Positions 39,411 to 52,476 of a DNA stretch of 64,000 bases are shown in pieces. The stretch spans positions 18,994 through 82,993 of the forward strand of contig CACGAU010000007.1 of the NCBI GenBank assembly GCA_902571135.1. The letters are read 5' to 3'. This DNA comes from an uncultured Pelagibacteraceae bacterium. GTDB taxonomy: Bacteria; Pseudomonadota; Alphaproteobacteria; Pelagibacterales; Pelagibacteraceae. Each line of letters starts with the position of its first letter. Position 1 is the first letter of the stretch. Below the pieces are notes generated by a model. The model saw only the letters and a list, made by a program, of their open reading frames with translations. It was not told the DNA's origin and did no database searches. Both the position numbers and the translations under genes were made by a program.

Positions 39411-40641
39411 TAATAAATAAATTATCTAATTCTTTTATAGTTTTTTTTAGGATTTTATCTCCTATATTTTTTATCCTTGATCCTGAATGTTTATTTTTTT
39501 TAAATATTATTGAGGAAGCTAACTGAGTTGGTGTATTTATTTGTTTTGAAATTTTAAAATCTTTAAGCAATTTATATACATCTTTAAAGTTATCCGTATT
39601 AGGACCATGAAATATTTTTGCGCCAAATCTTGCAGCTTCTAGCGGGTTTTGACCACCTCTATTTATAATAGATCCACCTAAAAAAACTGAAGAAGCAATT
39701 TTATGAAATTTCTTTGTTTCTCCAAAAGTATCTACAATATAAATATCAATATCTCTTAAACTTTTAATAGATGAACTGTGGCAACATACTTTTAAATTAA
39801 GTTCTTCGATTTTATCAACTATTTCATTAACACGGTGTATATGTCTTGGAATAATGATTGTAATTAAATTCTTAATTTTTTTCTTTAGTTCAATGTGTGT
39901 TTTTGCACAAAATATTTCTTCATTATTATGAGTACTAGATGCAACCCATACTTTTTTTTTTGTGAATTCATTTTTTAGTTTAGAGTTAATAGCACCTAAG
40001 TTCTCGTTTGGATCTTCGGCAAATTTTAGATTTCCAATTAATTTAATATTTTTTAATTTTATTTTTTTTAGGAAAAATTTAGTCTCTCTATTTTGTGGGT
40101 AAACAACTGTTACTTTATCAAAAATAGATTTCGCAAAATTTTTAATTTTCATCCAATTATTTTGAGTTTTTAAAGTTAATCTAGCATTTAGTAAAACTAG
40201 TGGAATTCTTCTATTTTTGAGTTCACTAAACATACTTGGCCAAATTTCTGACTCAACAAAGAGTGCTACATTTGGTTTCCAAAAGTTTATAAATTTTTTA
40301 GAGAAAAATATATGATCGATTGGATAAAACTGATGAATAGTTTTTTTAAAATTAAATTTTCTTAACACCTTAGATGAACTTAAGGTACTTGAGGTTATTA
40401 AAATTTGACTAATTAATTTATTTTTTTCGTAATTTTTAATTAAAGGAATAATACTCAATATCTCCCCGACACTTGCACCATGAAACCAAATAAGTTTACC
40501 TTTTTTTTTAGTTCTTGTTGGAAAAACAAATTTTTCTATAAATCTTTTTTTATCTTCTTTTTTTTTAAAAATTCTAAAAAGAATTATTAATGGTGAGATT
40601 AACAACAATAATGAAACAATTAATTGATAAAAAAAAAACAT
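39391..40641 (-). CDS. waaA: 3-deoxy-D-manno-octulosonic acid transferase
   Basis: WFHGASVGEILSI, ALFVESEIWP, LLNARLT, GGSIINRGGQNPLEAA. Confidence 0.94.
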   Translation of the reverse strand: MFFFYQLIVSLLLLISPLIILFRIFKKKEDKKRFIEKFVFPTRTKKKGKLIWFHGASVGEILSIIPLIKNYEKNKLISQILITSSTLSSSKVLRKFNFKKTIHQFYPIDHIFFSKKFINFWKPNVALFVESEIWPSMFSELKNRRIPLVLLNARLTLKTQNNWMKIKNFAKSIFDKVTVVYPQNRETKFFLKKIKLKNIKLIGNLKFAEDPNENLGAINSKLKNEFTKKKVWVASSTHNNEEIFCAKTHIELKKKIKNLITIIIPRHIHRVNEIVDKIEELNLKVCCHSSSIKSLRDIDIYIVDTFGETKKFHKIASSVFLGGSIINRGGQNPLEAARFGAKIFHGPNTDNFKDVYKLLKDFKISKQINTPTQLASSIIFKKNKHSGSRIKNIGDKILKKTIKELDNLFINEFKKT

Positions 40642-40643
40642 AT

Positions 40644-42380
40644 TTATTTTTGAATTTGTTGCTCATAGAAATGTTTATATAATTCAGATTTTCTTAAAAG
40701 ATCCTCATGTTTACCAGACCCCACTACTTTTCCAGAGTCAATTACATAAATATTACTCGAATTTAAAATTGTTGATAATCGATGCGCTATTACAATTGTA
40801 GTTTTATCTTTTGTTAAAACTTTTAGAGCTTCTTGAATTTTTGATTCAGTTTCAGAATCTAAAGAGGAAGTTGCCTCATCTAGTAATATAATTGAGTTTT
40901 TCTTTAACATAGCTCGAGCTATGGATAATCTCTGTTTTTCTCCACCTGACAACCTAACTCCATTTTCACCAATCATAGTCTCATATTTATCTGGCAATTT
41001 ATTAATAAATTCATCACAAAATGATAGCTTTGATACAGTTAACACCTCATCCTCTGTGGCGTTTTCATTGGCATACTTAATATTATTTATGATTGTATCA
41101 TCAAATAAAGTGGTCTCCTGACTAACCATCGAGATTTCTTTTCTAAGAGAGTTTATTGTTGTTTTATAAATTGATTGGTCATCAATAGTAATATCCCCCG
41201 ACTGAGAGTCGTAAAACCTTGGTATTAAGTTCATTATTGTTGATTTTCCAGAACCACTGTGCCCAACTAAAGAGGTCATTTTTCCTCCTCTAAATTCAAG
41301 ATTAATTAAATTTAATGTTTGTTCTCCTTCAGACTCGTATGAAAAATTTATATCTTTAAATTTGATTTCTGAATTTTTAATTTTTATATCCTTTGCATCT
41401 GGAGAATTATTAATCATATTCTTTTGGTCAATGATTGGCATTATCCTCGATGCAGCAGATAAACCTTGATTTAAAACCATATTAAGTGTCGATAATGACC
41501 TTACAGGTTGATAAGCTAGCATCATAGCTGCTAAAAAAGAGAAAAAATTATTTATATCAAGTTCACCTTTAGAAATTAATATTCCAGAATAAAATATTAA
41601 AATTGCAATCATTATACCTGTAAGGGTTTCCATAATTGGAGACATTCTTACAAAAACAGTTTGTATTTTTTGATTTTTTTCTTTTAATTGTGTCAAATAT
41701 TCATCTGCTCTATTTTTTTCAAAACTTTCCTTTTGAAATATTTTAATTAGTTTATGATTTTTAAATAACTCAACTAAGTAAGTGGTCAAAAAACCTGACT
41801 TTTGCTGAGCTTCAGTTGTTACCTTGTTAATTCTTTTGCCCAATGTTTTTGCCGAAATACTCGCAAGTGGTATCATTACAATCGAAATAAGCGCAAGTTT
41901 CCAATTTTGAAAAAACATCACAAATAATAGGCCGATTAAGGTTAATGAGTCTTTGAACAAAGTTAATATCGCATTACTTAACAAGTTTGTAATATGTGTT
42001 ACATCATAAGTTAAATTTGATATGAATTTTCCAGAGTGTTTTTTATCAATTATTTGAGTATCAGTTCCAATCAAGGTATTAACCATATCATATTGTAATT
42101 TTTTCTTGATAGACTCTCCAACTCCAATCATTGTTGCTTTCGCGTAATACAAAGATAAACCCTTAGTTGTAAATGCAAAGATAATCATTATGGGTATTAA
42201 AATTAATAAGGATTGATCTTTTTCTATAAATATTTTTTCTATAGCCGGATCTAAGAGCCAAGCAATAGCTGAAGTACTACTTGCTACTAGAATAGAAAAA
42301 AAAGCAGCAATTATAATTTTATTTAAATATTTTTTAGAATAATCTTTATATAATCTTTTATAAATTGTTGTTTTATCCAT
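40644..42380 (-). CDS. msbA: ABC transporter ATP-binding/permease (MsbA-like)
   Basis: TM domain plus LVGHSGSGKSTIMNLIPRFYD, LSGGEKQRLSIARAML; next to waaA/lpxK. Confidence 0.88.
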   Translation of the reverse strand: MDKTTIYKRLYKDYSKKYLNKIIIAAFFSILVASSTSAIAWLLDPAIEKIFIEKDQSLLILIPIMIIFAFTTKGLSLYYAKATMIGVGESIKKKLQYDMVNTLIGTDTQIIDKKHSGKFISNLTYDVTHITNLLSNAILTLFKDSLTLIGLLFVMFFQNWKLALISIVMIPLASISAKTLGKRINKVTTEAQQKSGFLTTYLVELFKNHKLIKIFQKESFEKNRADEYLTQLKEKNQKIQTVFVRMSPIMETLTGIMIAILIFYSGILISKGELDINNFFSFLAAMMLAYQPVRSLSTLNMVLNQGLSAASRIMPIIDQKNMINNSPDAKDIKIKNSEIKFKDINFSYESEGEQTLNLINLEFRGGKMTSLVGHSGSGKSTIMNLIPRFYDSQSGDITIDDQSIYKTTINSLRKEISMVSQETTLFDDTIINNIKYANENATEDEVLTVSKLSFCDEFINKLPDKYETMIGENGVRLSGGEKQRLSIARAMLKKNSIILLDEATSSLDSETESKIQEALKVLTKDKTTIVIAHRLSTILNSSNIYVIDSGKVVGSGKHEDLLRKSELYKHFYEQQIQK

Positions 42381-43246
42381 TATAAAATTTTAACTATTAA
42401 AATATTTAAAAATATTATTAATCCAAATAAATTATTACTTTTAAAAGCATTCAAACAACTGGAAGGATTTTTTAAATCAAATATTTTTATCTGATAAAGA
42501 AATAAATGTATAAGTGCTATTAACATTAAAAAATAATAACTAAAGTGAAAATTCATTTTGAATCCTCCGACAATAAAAAAAATAATTACAAATGCATAGC
42601 ATACAAACAAAAATTCTTTAGCTTTACCTTTAAATTTAATTGATGTTGATTTTAATCCTATTATTTCGTCATCTTTAATATCTTGATACCCATAAATAGT
42701 GTCATAGCCCAGTGTCCAAAATATGGCTCCGATATAGAACAGAATAGGTATTATTTCTAAATTGCTATTAACAGCGGTCCAACCCAGAATAAGCCCATAG
42801 TTAAAAGTAGTACCCAAAAATAGTTGGGGCCAGTAAGTGAGTCTTTTCATAAGTGGATAAGTGAATGCAAGTGGCATCGAACCTAAAGCTAAAATAATTG
42901 TAAATGAGTTAAAATTTAATAGAACCAAAAGAGCAAGAAAACATAGAATTATAGAATAAAAAATGCCAAGTTTTATTGAAACTTTACCTGATGCGATAGG
43001 CCTATTTTTTGTCCGAAATACTTTTGCATCAAATTCTTTATCCAGTATATCATTTACTATACAGCCAGCTGATCTCATCAACACTGAACCTAAAAAAAAT
43101 AAAATTAAATAAAAAAAATAATTATTTAAATTTGAAGAAAAATCATAAGCCAATGTTAAACCCCATGCACATGGCCAAAATAACAACATAAAGCCAATTG
43201 GTTTTTTTAATCTAGTTAATTCAACGAAAAGATTTAATTGGTTCAT
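42380..43246 (-). CDS. ubiA: 4-hydroxybenzoate polyprenyltransferase
   Basis: RSAGCIVNDILDKEFDAKVFRTKNRPIASGKVS, YDTIYGYQDIKDD. Confidence 0.93.
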   Translation of the reverse strand: MNQLNLFVELTRLKKPIGFMLLFWPCAWGLTLAYDFSSNLNNYFFYLILFFLGSVLMRSAGCIVNDILDKEFDAKVFRTKNRPIASGKVSIKLGIFYSIILCFLALLVLLNFNSFTIILALGSMPLAFTYPLMKRLTYWPQLFLGTTFNYGLILGWTAVNSNLEIIPILFYIGAIFWTLGYDTIYGYQDIKDDEIIGLKSTSIKFKGKAKEFLFVCYAFVIIFFIVGGFKMNFHFSYYFLMLIALIHLFLYQIKIFDLKNPSSCLNAFKSNNLFGLIIFLNILIVKIL

Positions 43247-43292
43247 ATTTTACTTGTAAATAACAAAGGCTAGTTTCATAATCAAATTGATT

Positions 43293-43700
43293 CGTATGAA
43301 TATAGATTACACAGTCACAGCCCTTATGTTTCCAGCAATTCCTTTATTAATGAGTGTATATAGTAATAGATTTCATTCTTTGAGTATTTTAATTCGTCAG
43401 CTTCATGATGAACATGTATATGAAAAACACATCCCTCCAGAGTGGAAAAAACAATTTATTAATTTAAGTGGAAGAATAACACTCTTAAGGTGGACAATCT
43501 TATTTGCGTCTTTTGGTTTTCTATTTAATATGCTTACAGTATTTGCACTTTATTTGGATGAAGTATTTCTTGCTAGAGTAATTTTCGGATCTTGTTGTCT
43601 ATCAATGATTATATCTATAATTTTTTTTATAAGAGAAATTCAAATATCAACGAATGCGCTTAAACTCCATATGTCGGATATGGATGTTGATGTTAATTAG
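43293..43700 (+). CDS. DUF2721-like membrane protein
   Basis: ALMFPAIPLLMSVYSNRFHSLSILIRQLHDEH with two downstream TM helices; start uncertain. Confidence 0.6.
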   Translation, partial: RMNIDYTVTALMFPAIPLLMSVYSNRFHSLSILIRQLHDEHVYEKHIPPEWKKQFINLSGRITLLRWTILFASFGFLFNMLTVFALYLDEVFLARVIFGSCCLSMIISIIFFIREIQISTNALKLHMSDMDVDVN

Positions 43701-44667
43701 GGATTAGTACAGCTGGGCCTAAAATTTTTCTTCCCTCAAGATCTTGATGAGCTTGAACAACTTCGTCCAGTTTATACTTTTTAAATATTTTAATTTTTAC
43801 TTTACCAGAGCTAATTTTTTCAAACATTGTTGTTGATGCTTCATCTAACTCTTCTCTTGTAGAAAGGTATTGTTGCATGGAAGGCCTTACAAGATATAAC
43901 CCTTTAGGCTGAATTACTTTTGGCACATTAATATCTGACAAAGGTCCTGATGCATTTCCAAAAGAAACCATCATTCCTCTTACTGCTAAACATTCAATCG
44001 ATCCATCTAGTGTATCTTTCCCAACACCGTCATAAACAACAGGTACACCCTTGCCATTCGTAATTTCTAAAACTTTTTTTGCAAAATCTTCTTTATTGTA
44101 ATTTATAACATGATCATAACCATTTTCTTTTGCTATGTTTACTTTTTCATCTGATCCAACTGTACCTATAACTGTACAGCCTAGACTTTTAGCCCATTGA
44201 CCAAAAATTTGACCAACACCACCAGCAGCTGCATGAAACAATATTGTTTCTCCTGATTTAACTGGATAAGTTTTATGTAAAAGATAAAAAGTTGTTAATC
44301 CTTTTGTCATCAAAGTTGCTGCTACTTCAAGATCAATACCATCTGGTACTTTGACTAAATTTTTAGTTGGATAGTTTCTGTGTGAACAATATGAACCCAA
44401 AGGAATACCTGCATAAGAAATTTTATCACCAACTTTGAAGTCTTTTACATTCTCACCAACATCAGTAATAACTCCAGCACCTTCTAAACCTAAACCAATC
44501 GGTAGTTTCAAAGGGTACAAACCTGATCTATGGTATGTATCAATATAATTTAGACCAATTGCTTTTTGTTCAATGGTTACTTGATCAGGACCTGGCTTAT
44601 CTAAAGAAATATCCTTAACCTCTAAAACCTCAGGTCCACCCGTTTTATTAATTTCTACAGCTTTCAT
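43693..44667 (-). CDS. Quinone oxidoreductase (zinc-independent MDR family)
   Basis: GLNYIDTYHRSGLYP, HAAAGGVGQIFGQWAKSLGCTVIGTVGS. Confidence 0.92.
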   Translation of the reverse strand: MKAVEINKTGGPEVLEVKDISLDKPGPDQVTIEQKAIGLNYIDTYHRSGLYPLKLPIGLGLEGAGVITDVGENVKDFKVGDKISYAGIPLGSYCSHRNYPTKNLVKVPDGIDLEVAATLMTKGLTTFYLLHKTYPVKSGETILFHAAAGGVGQIFGQWAKSLGCTVIGTVGSDEKVNIAKENGYDHVINYNKEDFAKKVLEITNGKGVPVVYDGVGKDTLDGSIECLAVRGMMVSFGNASGPLSDINVPKVIQPKGLYLVRPSMQQYLSTREELDEASTTMFEKISSGKVKIKIFKKYKLDEVVQAHQDLEGRKILGPAVLIPN

Positions 44668-44670
44668 AAT

Positions 44671-45507
44671 TTATTTTACAAATGTACCATTATGATAATC
44701 TTGAACTGCTTGCAAGATCTCAGCTTTAGTATTCATTACAAAAGGTCCACCCCTAGCTATTTCCTCATTAATTGGTTTACCTGAAATCACTAAAAATTTA
44801 GCATTTGATTTAGCTTTAACTGTTAAATCTTCACCTTTAGTTAGTAATATTAAAGTACTATCTTTAACTTGATCGTGTTTATCTTTTCCAATTTCTATTT
44901 CACCACTAATTAAATAAATAAAAGTATTGTGAGTAGATGGTAATTTAAAATTGAACTCTTTATCTTTATTTAATTCTACATCAAAATAAACTGGCTCAAC
45001 ATTATGTCCTTTAACAGGACCTTCAGCTTTTTCAAATTTTCCAGCTATTACTTTTACCTGCTTATCATCATCTTTATGAACACTCATTTTATCTGCATCA
45101 ATATAAATATATTCAGGCTTACTCATTTTTAATTTAGCAGGCATATTAATCCACAATTGAAAACCATGAAGTCTCCCTTCTTTCATTGCAGGCATTTCTG
45201 AATGAATAATTCCACTCCCTGTTTTCATCCATTGAACGTCCCCTGCAGTCATTCTACCTTCACCACCTGTACTATCTTTGTGTTCAAAATCTCCAGCTAA
45301 CATGTAAGTCACTGTTTCAATTCCTCGATGAGGATGGGGAGGAAAACCTGCAATATAATCCTCACTATTTTCTGATCCAAATTCATCTAGCAATAAAAAA
45401 GGATCAAAGTAGTTTGGCTCAACACCAATGCTTCTTTTTAATTTAACTCCAGCACCATCAGAAGCTGGAATAGGGTCAATAATTTTACTAACTTCAATAT
45501 TTTTCAT
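44671..45507 (-). CDS. Pirin family protein
   Basis: FPPHPHRGIETVTYMLAGDFEHKDSTG, IIHSEMP, RGGPFVMNT. Confidence 0.94.
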   Translation of the reverse strand: MKNIEVSKIIDPIPASDGAGVKLKRSIGVEPNYFDPFLLLDEFGSENSEDYIAGFPPHPHRGIETVTYMLAGDFEHKDSTGGEGRMTAGDVQWMKTGSGIIHSEMPAMKEGRLHGFQLWINMPAKLKMSKPEYIYIDADKMSVHKDDDKQVKVIAGKFEKAEGPVKGHNVEPVYFDVELNKDKEFNFKLPSTHNTFIYLISGEIEIGKDKHDQVKDSTLILLTKGEDLTVKAKSNAKFLVISGKPINEEIARGGPFVMNTKAEILQAVQDYHNGTFVK

Positions 45508-45527
45508 ATTTCGTAAATAAGAATTTT

Positions 45528-46190
45528 TTATAATATATCAAGTAACTTGCTAAGATCTTTGATTTGATGTTTTGGAATATAATCTAGATTATCAAAAGTA
45601 TTTTTGCTTCTATTCACCCAAATAGAATTATAACCATAGTTTCCACCACCTGAAACATCCCAAGTATTTGCACTTAAAAAAGCAACTTCATTTGTTTGAA
45701 TTTGATACTTCTTTATTGGAAGATCGTAGACTTTAGAGTCTGGTTTATAAACTCCAACCTCTTCAATTGAAAAAATATCATTAAATATATTACCTAAATT
45801 ATTACTCTTAACCAATTCATCAAGAAGAGAAGGAGTACCATTTGAAAGAATAGCAAGTTTAAAATCTTTTTCTTTTAATGATTTTAAAACTTCAGGAACT
45901 TCTTTAAATGGTGAAAGAATTTTATAAAGATCTAATAACTCATTTTTCATTGAAGAGTCTATCTCATAAGCTTTCATAGATTTATCTAAACTATCTTCTG
46001 TCACTTGCCAAAAATCCTTATGACGTTTCATTAAACTTCTTAGCCAAGTATATTCTAATTGTGTAGTTCTCCAATGATTAGCAAAACCTTCCCACTTATC
46101 ACCAATTTTGTCTTTACATTTCTCAGCAGCTGAATTGACATCAAATAAAGTTCCGTAAGCGTCAAAAATTATTGCTTTAATATTTTTCAT
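45528..46190 (-). CDS. Haloacid dehalogenase type II (HAD)
   Basis: IIFDAYGTLFDVNSA, LSNGTPSLLDELV, FLSANTWDVSGG. Confidence 0.9.
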   Translation of the reverse strand: MKNIKAIIFDAYGTLFDVNSAAEKCKDKIGDKWEGFANHWRTTQLEYTWLRSLMKRHKDFWQVTEDSLDKSMKAYEIDSSMKNELLDLYKILSPFKEVPEVLKSLKEKDFKLAILSNGTPSLLDELVKSNNLGNIFNDIFSIEEVGVYKPDSKVYDLPIKKYQIQTNEVAFLSANTWDVSGGGNYGYNSIWVNRSKNTFDNLDYIPKHQIKDLSKLLDIL

Positions 46191-46206
46191 AAACTAACTT
46201 ATCAAT

Positions 46207-46905
46207 ATGAGTAACATTAGATTATTTTATTCAAAAAGTTTATCTCTTAATTTCACTGACAAACTTGATAAATCTCAATCTCACTATGTTTCAAAAGTTA
46301 TGAGACTTAAAGAGAAGGAAGTTTTTTCTTTATTTAATAATACTGGAGAATGGGAAGCTAAAATTTTAAATATAACCAAAAGCATAGTTGAATTTAATGT
46401 TACGAAACAATTAAGACAGAAAGAAAATACTAAAGAGCTCTGGCTAGCTTTCTCTCCTATTAAATCAAATTACTTTAATTTCATGATCCAAAAAGCTACA
46501 GAGCTTGGTGTAACTAGGTTTTTACCTATTATCTTTGAAAGAACGATTGTTAGAAAGATTAATAAAGAGAGATTGGAAAAAGTAATCATAGAAGCGGCTG
46601 AACAATCAAATAGAATAACAGTTCCATCAATTGAGGATCCTCAAAAATTAAAAAGCTTTCTAAATAATGATATTGATTTAATTTTTACCGATCTCAACAC
46701 TGCTAATACAAAAATTGACATTAAAAAGTTAACTACTAAGCCTACTTGTGTAATCGTAGGGCCGGAGGGAGATTTTTCTGAGGAGGAGAGGGAAGAGATT
46801 CTTAAATTTAATGGTGTTCAACCTATTAAAATCAATGAAAACATCTTGAGATCTGAAACGGCTGTAATTTCTGTTCTATCGATCATAAATTACGCCATTA
46901 ATTGA
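46207..46905 (+). CDS. rsmE: 16S rRNA (uracil1498-N3)-methyltransferase
   Basis: HYVSKVMRLK, QKATELGVTRFLPI, VIVGPEGDFSEEE, LRSETAVI. Confidence 0.93.
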   Translation: MSNIRLFYSKSLSLNFTDKLDKSQSHYVSKVMRLKEKEVFSLFNNTGEWEAKILNITKSIVEFNVTKQLRQKENTKELWLAFSPIKSNYFNFMIQKATELGVTRFLPIIFERTIVRKINKERLEKVIIEAAEQSNRITVPSIEDPQKLKSFLNNDIDLIFTDLNTANTKIDIKKLTTKPTCVIVGPEGDFSEEEREEILKFNGVQPIKINENILRSETAVISVLSIINYAIN

Positions 46906-46966
46906 TATTTTGTCGCTAAAAGTAAAAGTGTATTTTTTTAAAAGACGCTCTATATAGGGTAAAAAA

Positions 46967-49418
<2,452 letters not shown>

Positions 49419-49451
49419 ATATAGCAAATAAGATTTTTTAACTTTAAATTA

Positions 49452-50363
49452 ATGATTAAGTCTAAATTAAAAAATAGAAACTTATCTCAAGAAGACGCCT
49501 TTAATTTATCTGAATTATTTAAATTAATGAAACCAAGAGTAATGTCTTTGGTTATCTTTACATGTGCGGTTGGTTTATTAATGGCACCGAATATTATCCC
49601 AACAAAGGATGCAATTATTGGAATTATTTTAGTTTCAATTGGAGCAGGCGCTGCTGGTGCTTTAAACATGTGGTATGAGTCCGATCTTGATGCATTAATG
49701 ACAAGAACTTGCCTCAGACCAATTCCGACAGGCAAAGTAAACAAAAACCAAGCTCTAGTTTTTGGAATTTCTCTTTCGATTTTTTCTGTAATTGCGCTTG
49801 ATTATTATTCAAACAGAATTTCAGCTAGCTTATTACTTTTTACTATTTTGTTTTATGTGTTTATTTATACAATTTGGTTAAAAAGAAAGACTCCACAAAA
49901 TATTGTGATAGGAGGAGCTGCAGGAGCACTACCCCCAGTGATTGGTTGGACTATAGCTACCAATTCTTTAACTTTTGAGCCAATTACATTCTTTTTGATT
50001 ATATTTTTTTGGACGCCCTCACATTTTTGGGCTTTAAGTTTGTATAAATCAGATGATTATAAAAAAGCTAAAATTCCAATGCTTCCACTAACAAATGGTG
50101 TTGAGAGTACAAAATTAAATATATTTGTCTATTCTTTAACAATGTTACCAGTAATTGTTTTGCCTTACGCAATTGGCTTTGTGGGGATAACTTTTTTAAT
50201 CCCATCATTAATTTTGACAATTTATTATAATTATTTATGTTTCGAACTTTATAAATTCAAAAAAAACAAATTTGATGCAAAAAAAGCAAAAACAATATTT
50301 GGATATTCAATTTTATATTTATTCTTAATATTTGTTCTGTTTTTAATAGATAAAATTTTATGA
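49452..50363 (+). CDS. ctaB: Protoheme IX farnesyltransferase
   Basis: NMWYESDLDALMTRTCLRPIPTGKV. Confidence 0.95.
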   Translation: MIKSKLKNRNLSQEDAFNLSELFKLMKPRVMSLVIFTCAVGLLMAPNIIPTKDAIIGIILVSIGAGAAGALNMWYESDLDALMTRTCLRPIPTGKVNKNQALVFGISLSIFSVIALDYYSNRISASLLLFTILFYVFIYTIWLKRKTPQNIVIGGAAGALPPVIGWTIATNSLTFEPITFFLIIFFWTPSHFWALSLYKSDDYKKAKIPMLPLTNGVESTKLNIFVYSLTMLPVIVLPYAIGFVGITFLIPSLILTIYYNYLCFELYKFKKNKFDAKKAKTIFGYSILYLFLIFVLFLIDKIL

Positions 50364-50485
50364 TAACACCTGATAAAAAGACAAAGAAAAAAAATATAAT
50401 AACTGCAATAGCAATTTTGGCTTTTATGGTTTTTTTATTTGTCTTTACTCTTTATAACGTTGGGGTATTTGATAGGCAGATATGA
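50360..50485 (+). CDS. 41-aa single-TM protein in cox cluster (CoxF-like position)
   Basis: Read directly: MITPDKKTKKKNIITAIAILAFMVFLFVFTLYNVGVFDRQI*; overlaps ctaB stop (ATGA) and ctaG start (ATGA); not in supplied ORF track. Confidence 0.8.
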   Translation: MITPDKKTKKKNIITAIAILAFMVFLFVFTLYNVGVFDRQI

Positions 50486-51015
50486 TGAAAGGCAAAACAT
50501 TAACCCCAATATTGTTAGCAGGAATTTTTGTTCTGATGTTAGGCTTGTCATTTGCTGCAGTGCCTTTATATGATTTATTTTGTAGGGTAACTGGATTTGG
50601 TGGAACTACACAGGTTTCAAAAGAAGCACCTGATATAGTATTAGATAAAGTAGTAAGTGTAAGATTTGATACAAATGTAAATAATCTAGAATGGGATTTT
50701 AAGGCAAAATCAAATGTAATTGACGTTAAAGTCGGTCAGGTTAATAGAATAGAGTTTGAGGTAGAAAACTACGGTGATGACACTACTTTTGGAGTAGCTA
50801 GTTTCAATGTTTCACCTGCTAGTTTTGGTAAATATTATAGTAAATTAGGATGTTTTTGCTTCGAAAAACAAGAGTTGAAGGCTGGTGAGAAGGCTACATA
50901 TGTGATGACTTTTTATTTAGACCCTGAACTTGTAAACGATCCAACAACAAAAAATCTACAAGATGTAACAATGTCGTATACTTTTTTCTCGACAGATTAC
51001 TATAAACAATCATAA
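50482..51015 (+). CDS. ctaG: Cytochrome c oxidase assembly protein CtaG/Cox11
   Basis: AAVPLYDLFCRVTGFGGTTQ, KLGCFCFEKQ. Confidence 0.95.
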   Translation: MMKGKTLTPILLAGIFVLMLGLSFAAVPLYDLFCRVTGFGGTTQVSKEAPDIVLDKVVSVRFDTNVNNLEWDFKAKSNVIDVKVGQVNRIEFEVENYGDDTTFGVASFNVSPASFGKYYSKLGCFCFEKQELKAGEKATYVMTFYLDPELVNDPTTKNLQDVTMSYTFFSTDYYKQS

Positions 51016-51024
51016 TCACGAAAA

Positions 51025-51813
51025 ATGTCAGCAGAAAAAAAACACGATTACCACTTAGTTGATCCAAGCCCTTGGCCAATCTATACATCTTTTGCATGTT
51101 TAGTTTTAGCAATAGGTGCGATTTTTTATATGCATAACGGTATTTCGTGGGGAATGTATCTTGGTTTAGCTTTATTAATTTATGGTGCATATATGTGGTT
51201 TAGAGATGTAGTAATCGAAGCTGAACATCAAGGTCATCACACTCCTGTTGTTCAAATTCATCACAGATATGGAATGACTTTATTTATTGCTTCAGAGGTC
51301 ATGTTCTTTGTTGCATGGTTCTGGGCTTACTTTGATATAAGTTTATTTCCAAATGAATTTGTTGGAAATGTATGGCCACCAAAAGATATTGAAACATTTG
51401 ATCCTTGGGACATTCCTTTAATAAATACTCTAGTATTACTATTATCAGGAACAACTGTTACTTGGGCTCATCACGCTTTATTAGAAGATGATAGAAAAGG
51501 GTTTATACAAGGATTAACACTAACTGTAATTCTTGGCTTCTTTTTTACTTTATTACAAGCATACGAATATCATCATGCTACTTTTACTTACTCTGGCCAT
51601 ATTTATGGAGCTGTATTTTATATGGCGACAGGTTTTCATGGTTTTCACGTAATAATTGGAACAATATTTTTAGCAGTGTGTTTATGGAGAGGAAGACTTG
51701 GTCATTTTACTAAAGATCATCATTTTGGATTTGAAGCAGCTGCTTGGTATTGGCATTTTGTCGATGTAGTGTGGTTATTCTTATTTGCTGCAATTTATAT
51801 TTGGGGAAGTTAA
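51025..51813 (+). CDS. coxC: Cytochrome c oxidase subunit III
   Basis: HDYHLVDPSPWPIYTSFA, RYGMTLFIASEVMFFVAWFWAYF, GFHGFHVIIGT. Confidence 0.97.
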   Translation: MSAEKKHDYHLVDPSPWPIYTSFACLVLAIGAIFYMHNGISWGMYLGLALLIYGAYMWFRDVVIEAEHQGHHTPVVQIHHRYGMTLFIASEVMFFVAWFWAYFDISLFPNEFVGNVWPPKDIETFDPWDIPLINTLVLLLSGTTVTWAHHALLEDDRKGFIQGLTLTVILGFFFTLLQAYEYHHATFTYSGHIYGAVFYMATGFHGFHVIIGTIFLAVCLWRGRLGHFTKDHHFGFEAAAWYWHFVDVVWLFLFAAIYIWGS

Positions 51814-51822
51814 TATTTATCC

Positions 51823-52476
51823 TTGAAGAATAAATTACTATTTTCAGTTTTTGTTTATTTAATTATTTTAACTCTACTCTCCCTAGGGTTTTGGCAAATT
51901 TATAGATTAAATTGGAAGTTAGAGCTAATTGAGCAAATAGAAAATTCTTTAAAAAACGACCCAGTGGAATTATCCAATGTTGAAAAAAAAAATTATCTTA
52001 GAATAAAAACAAGTGGAGATATTGATTTTGATAAACAAATTTACTTGTACAATTTAAATGATGCAGGGAAACCTGGATTTGAGGTAATTAATCCAATAAA
52101 AATTGGTGACCAAAATTACTTAATGAATAGGGGATGGATACCTTTTGAAAAAAAAGACCTACCTGAACTAAATTTAGTTGACCAAAATCAAATAGTTGGC
52201 ACTCTTATGCTACAAACTAAACCAAGTACATTCAAACCAGAAAACGATATTGAGAAAAATTATTGGTTTACTTTGAATAGAGAAGATATTTCAAAATTTA
52301 CTGGAAGAAATTTTTCAGAGTATGTCATTTATTTAAACGGTGATTATAAAATTCCAAAACCACGAGTGATTACTGCTAAAATTTCAAATAATCATAAGAA
52401 GTATGCAATTACTTGGTTTTCTATGGCGATTTCAATTCTTTTAATATATTTATATTTTAGGAAAAAAAATTATTAA
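51823..52476 (+). CDS. SURF1 family protein (TTG start)
   Basis: LLSLGFWQIYRLNWKLELIEQIE, YLMNRGWIPFEKKD; position after coxC. Confidence 0.88.
   Translation: MKNKLLFSVFVYLIILTLLSLGFWQIYRLNWKLELIEQIENSLKNDPVELSNVEKKNYLRIKTSGDIDFDKQIYLYNLNDAGKPGFEVINPIKIGDQNYLMNRGWIPFEKKDLPELNLVDQNQIVGTLMLQTKPSTFKPENDIEKNYWFTLNREDISKFTGRNFSEYVIYLNGDYKIPKPRVITAKISNNHKKYAITWFSMAISILLIYLYFRKKNY

Noticed and set aside
50894-51190. Minus-strand ORF across the ctaG/coxC junction
   Set aside because: Antisense to two well-supported cox genes; no family resemblance.
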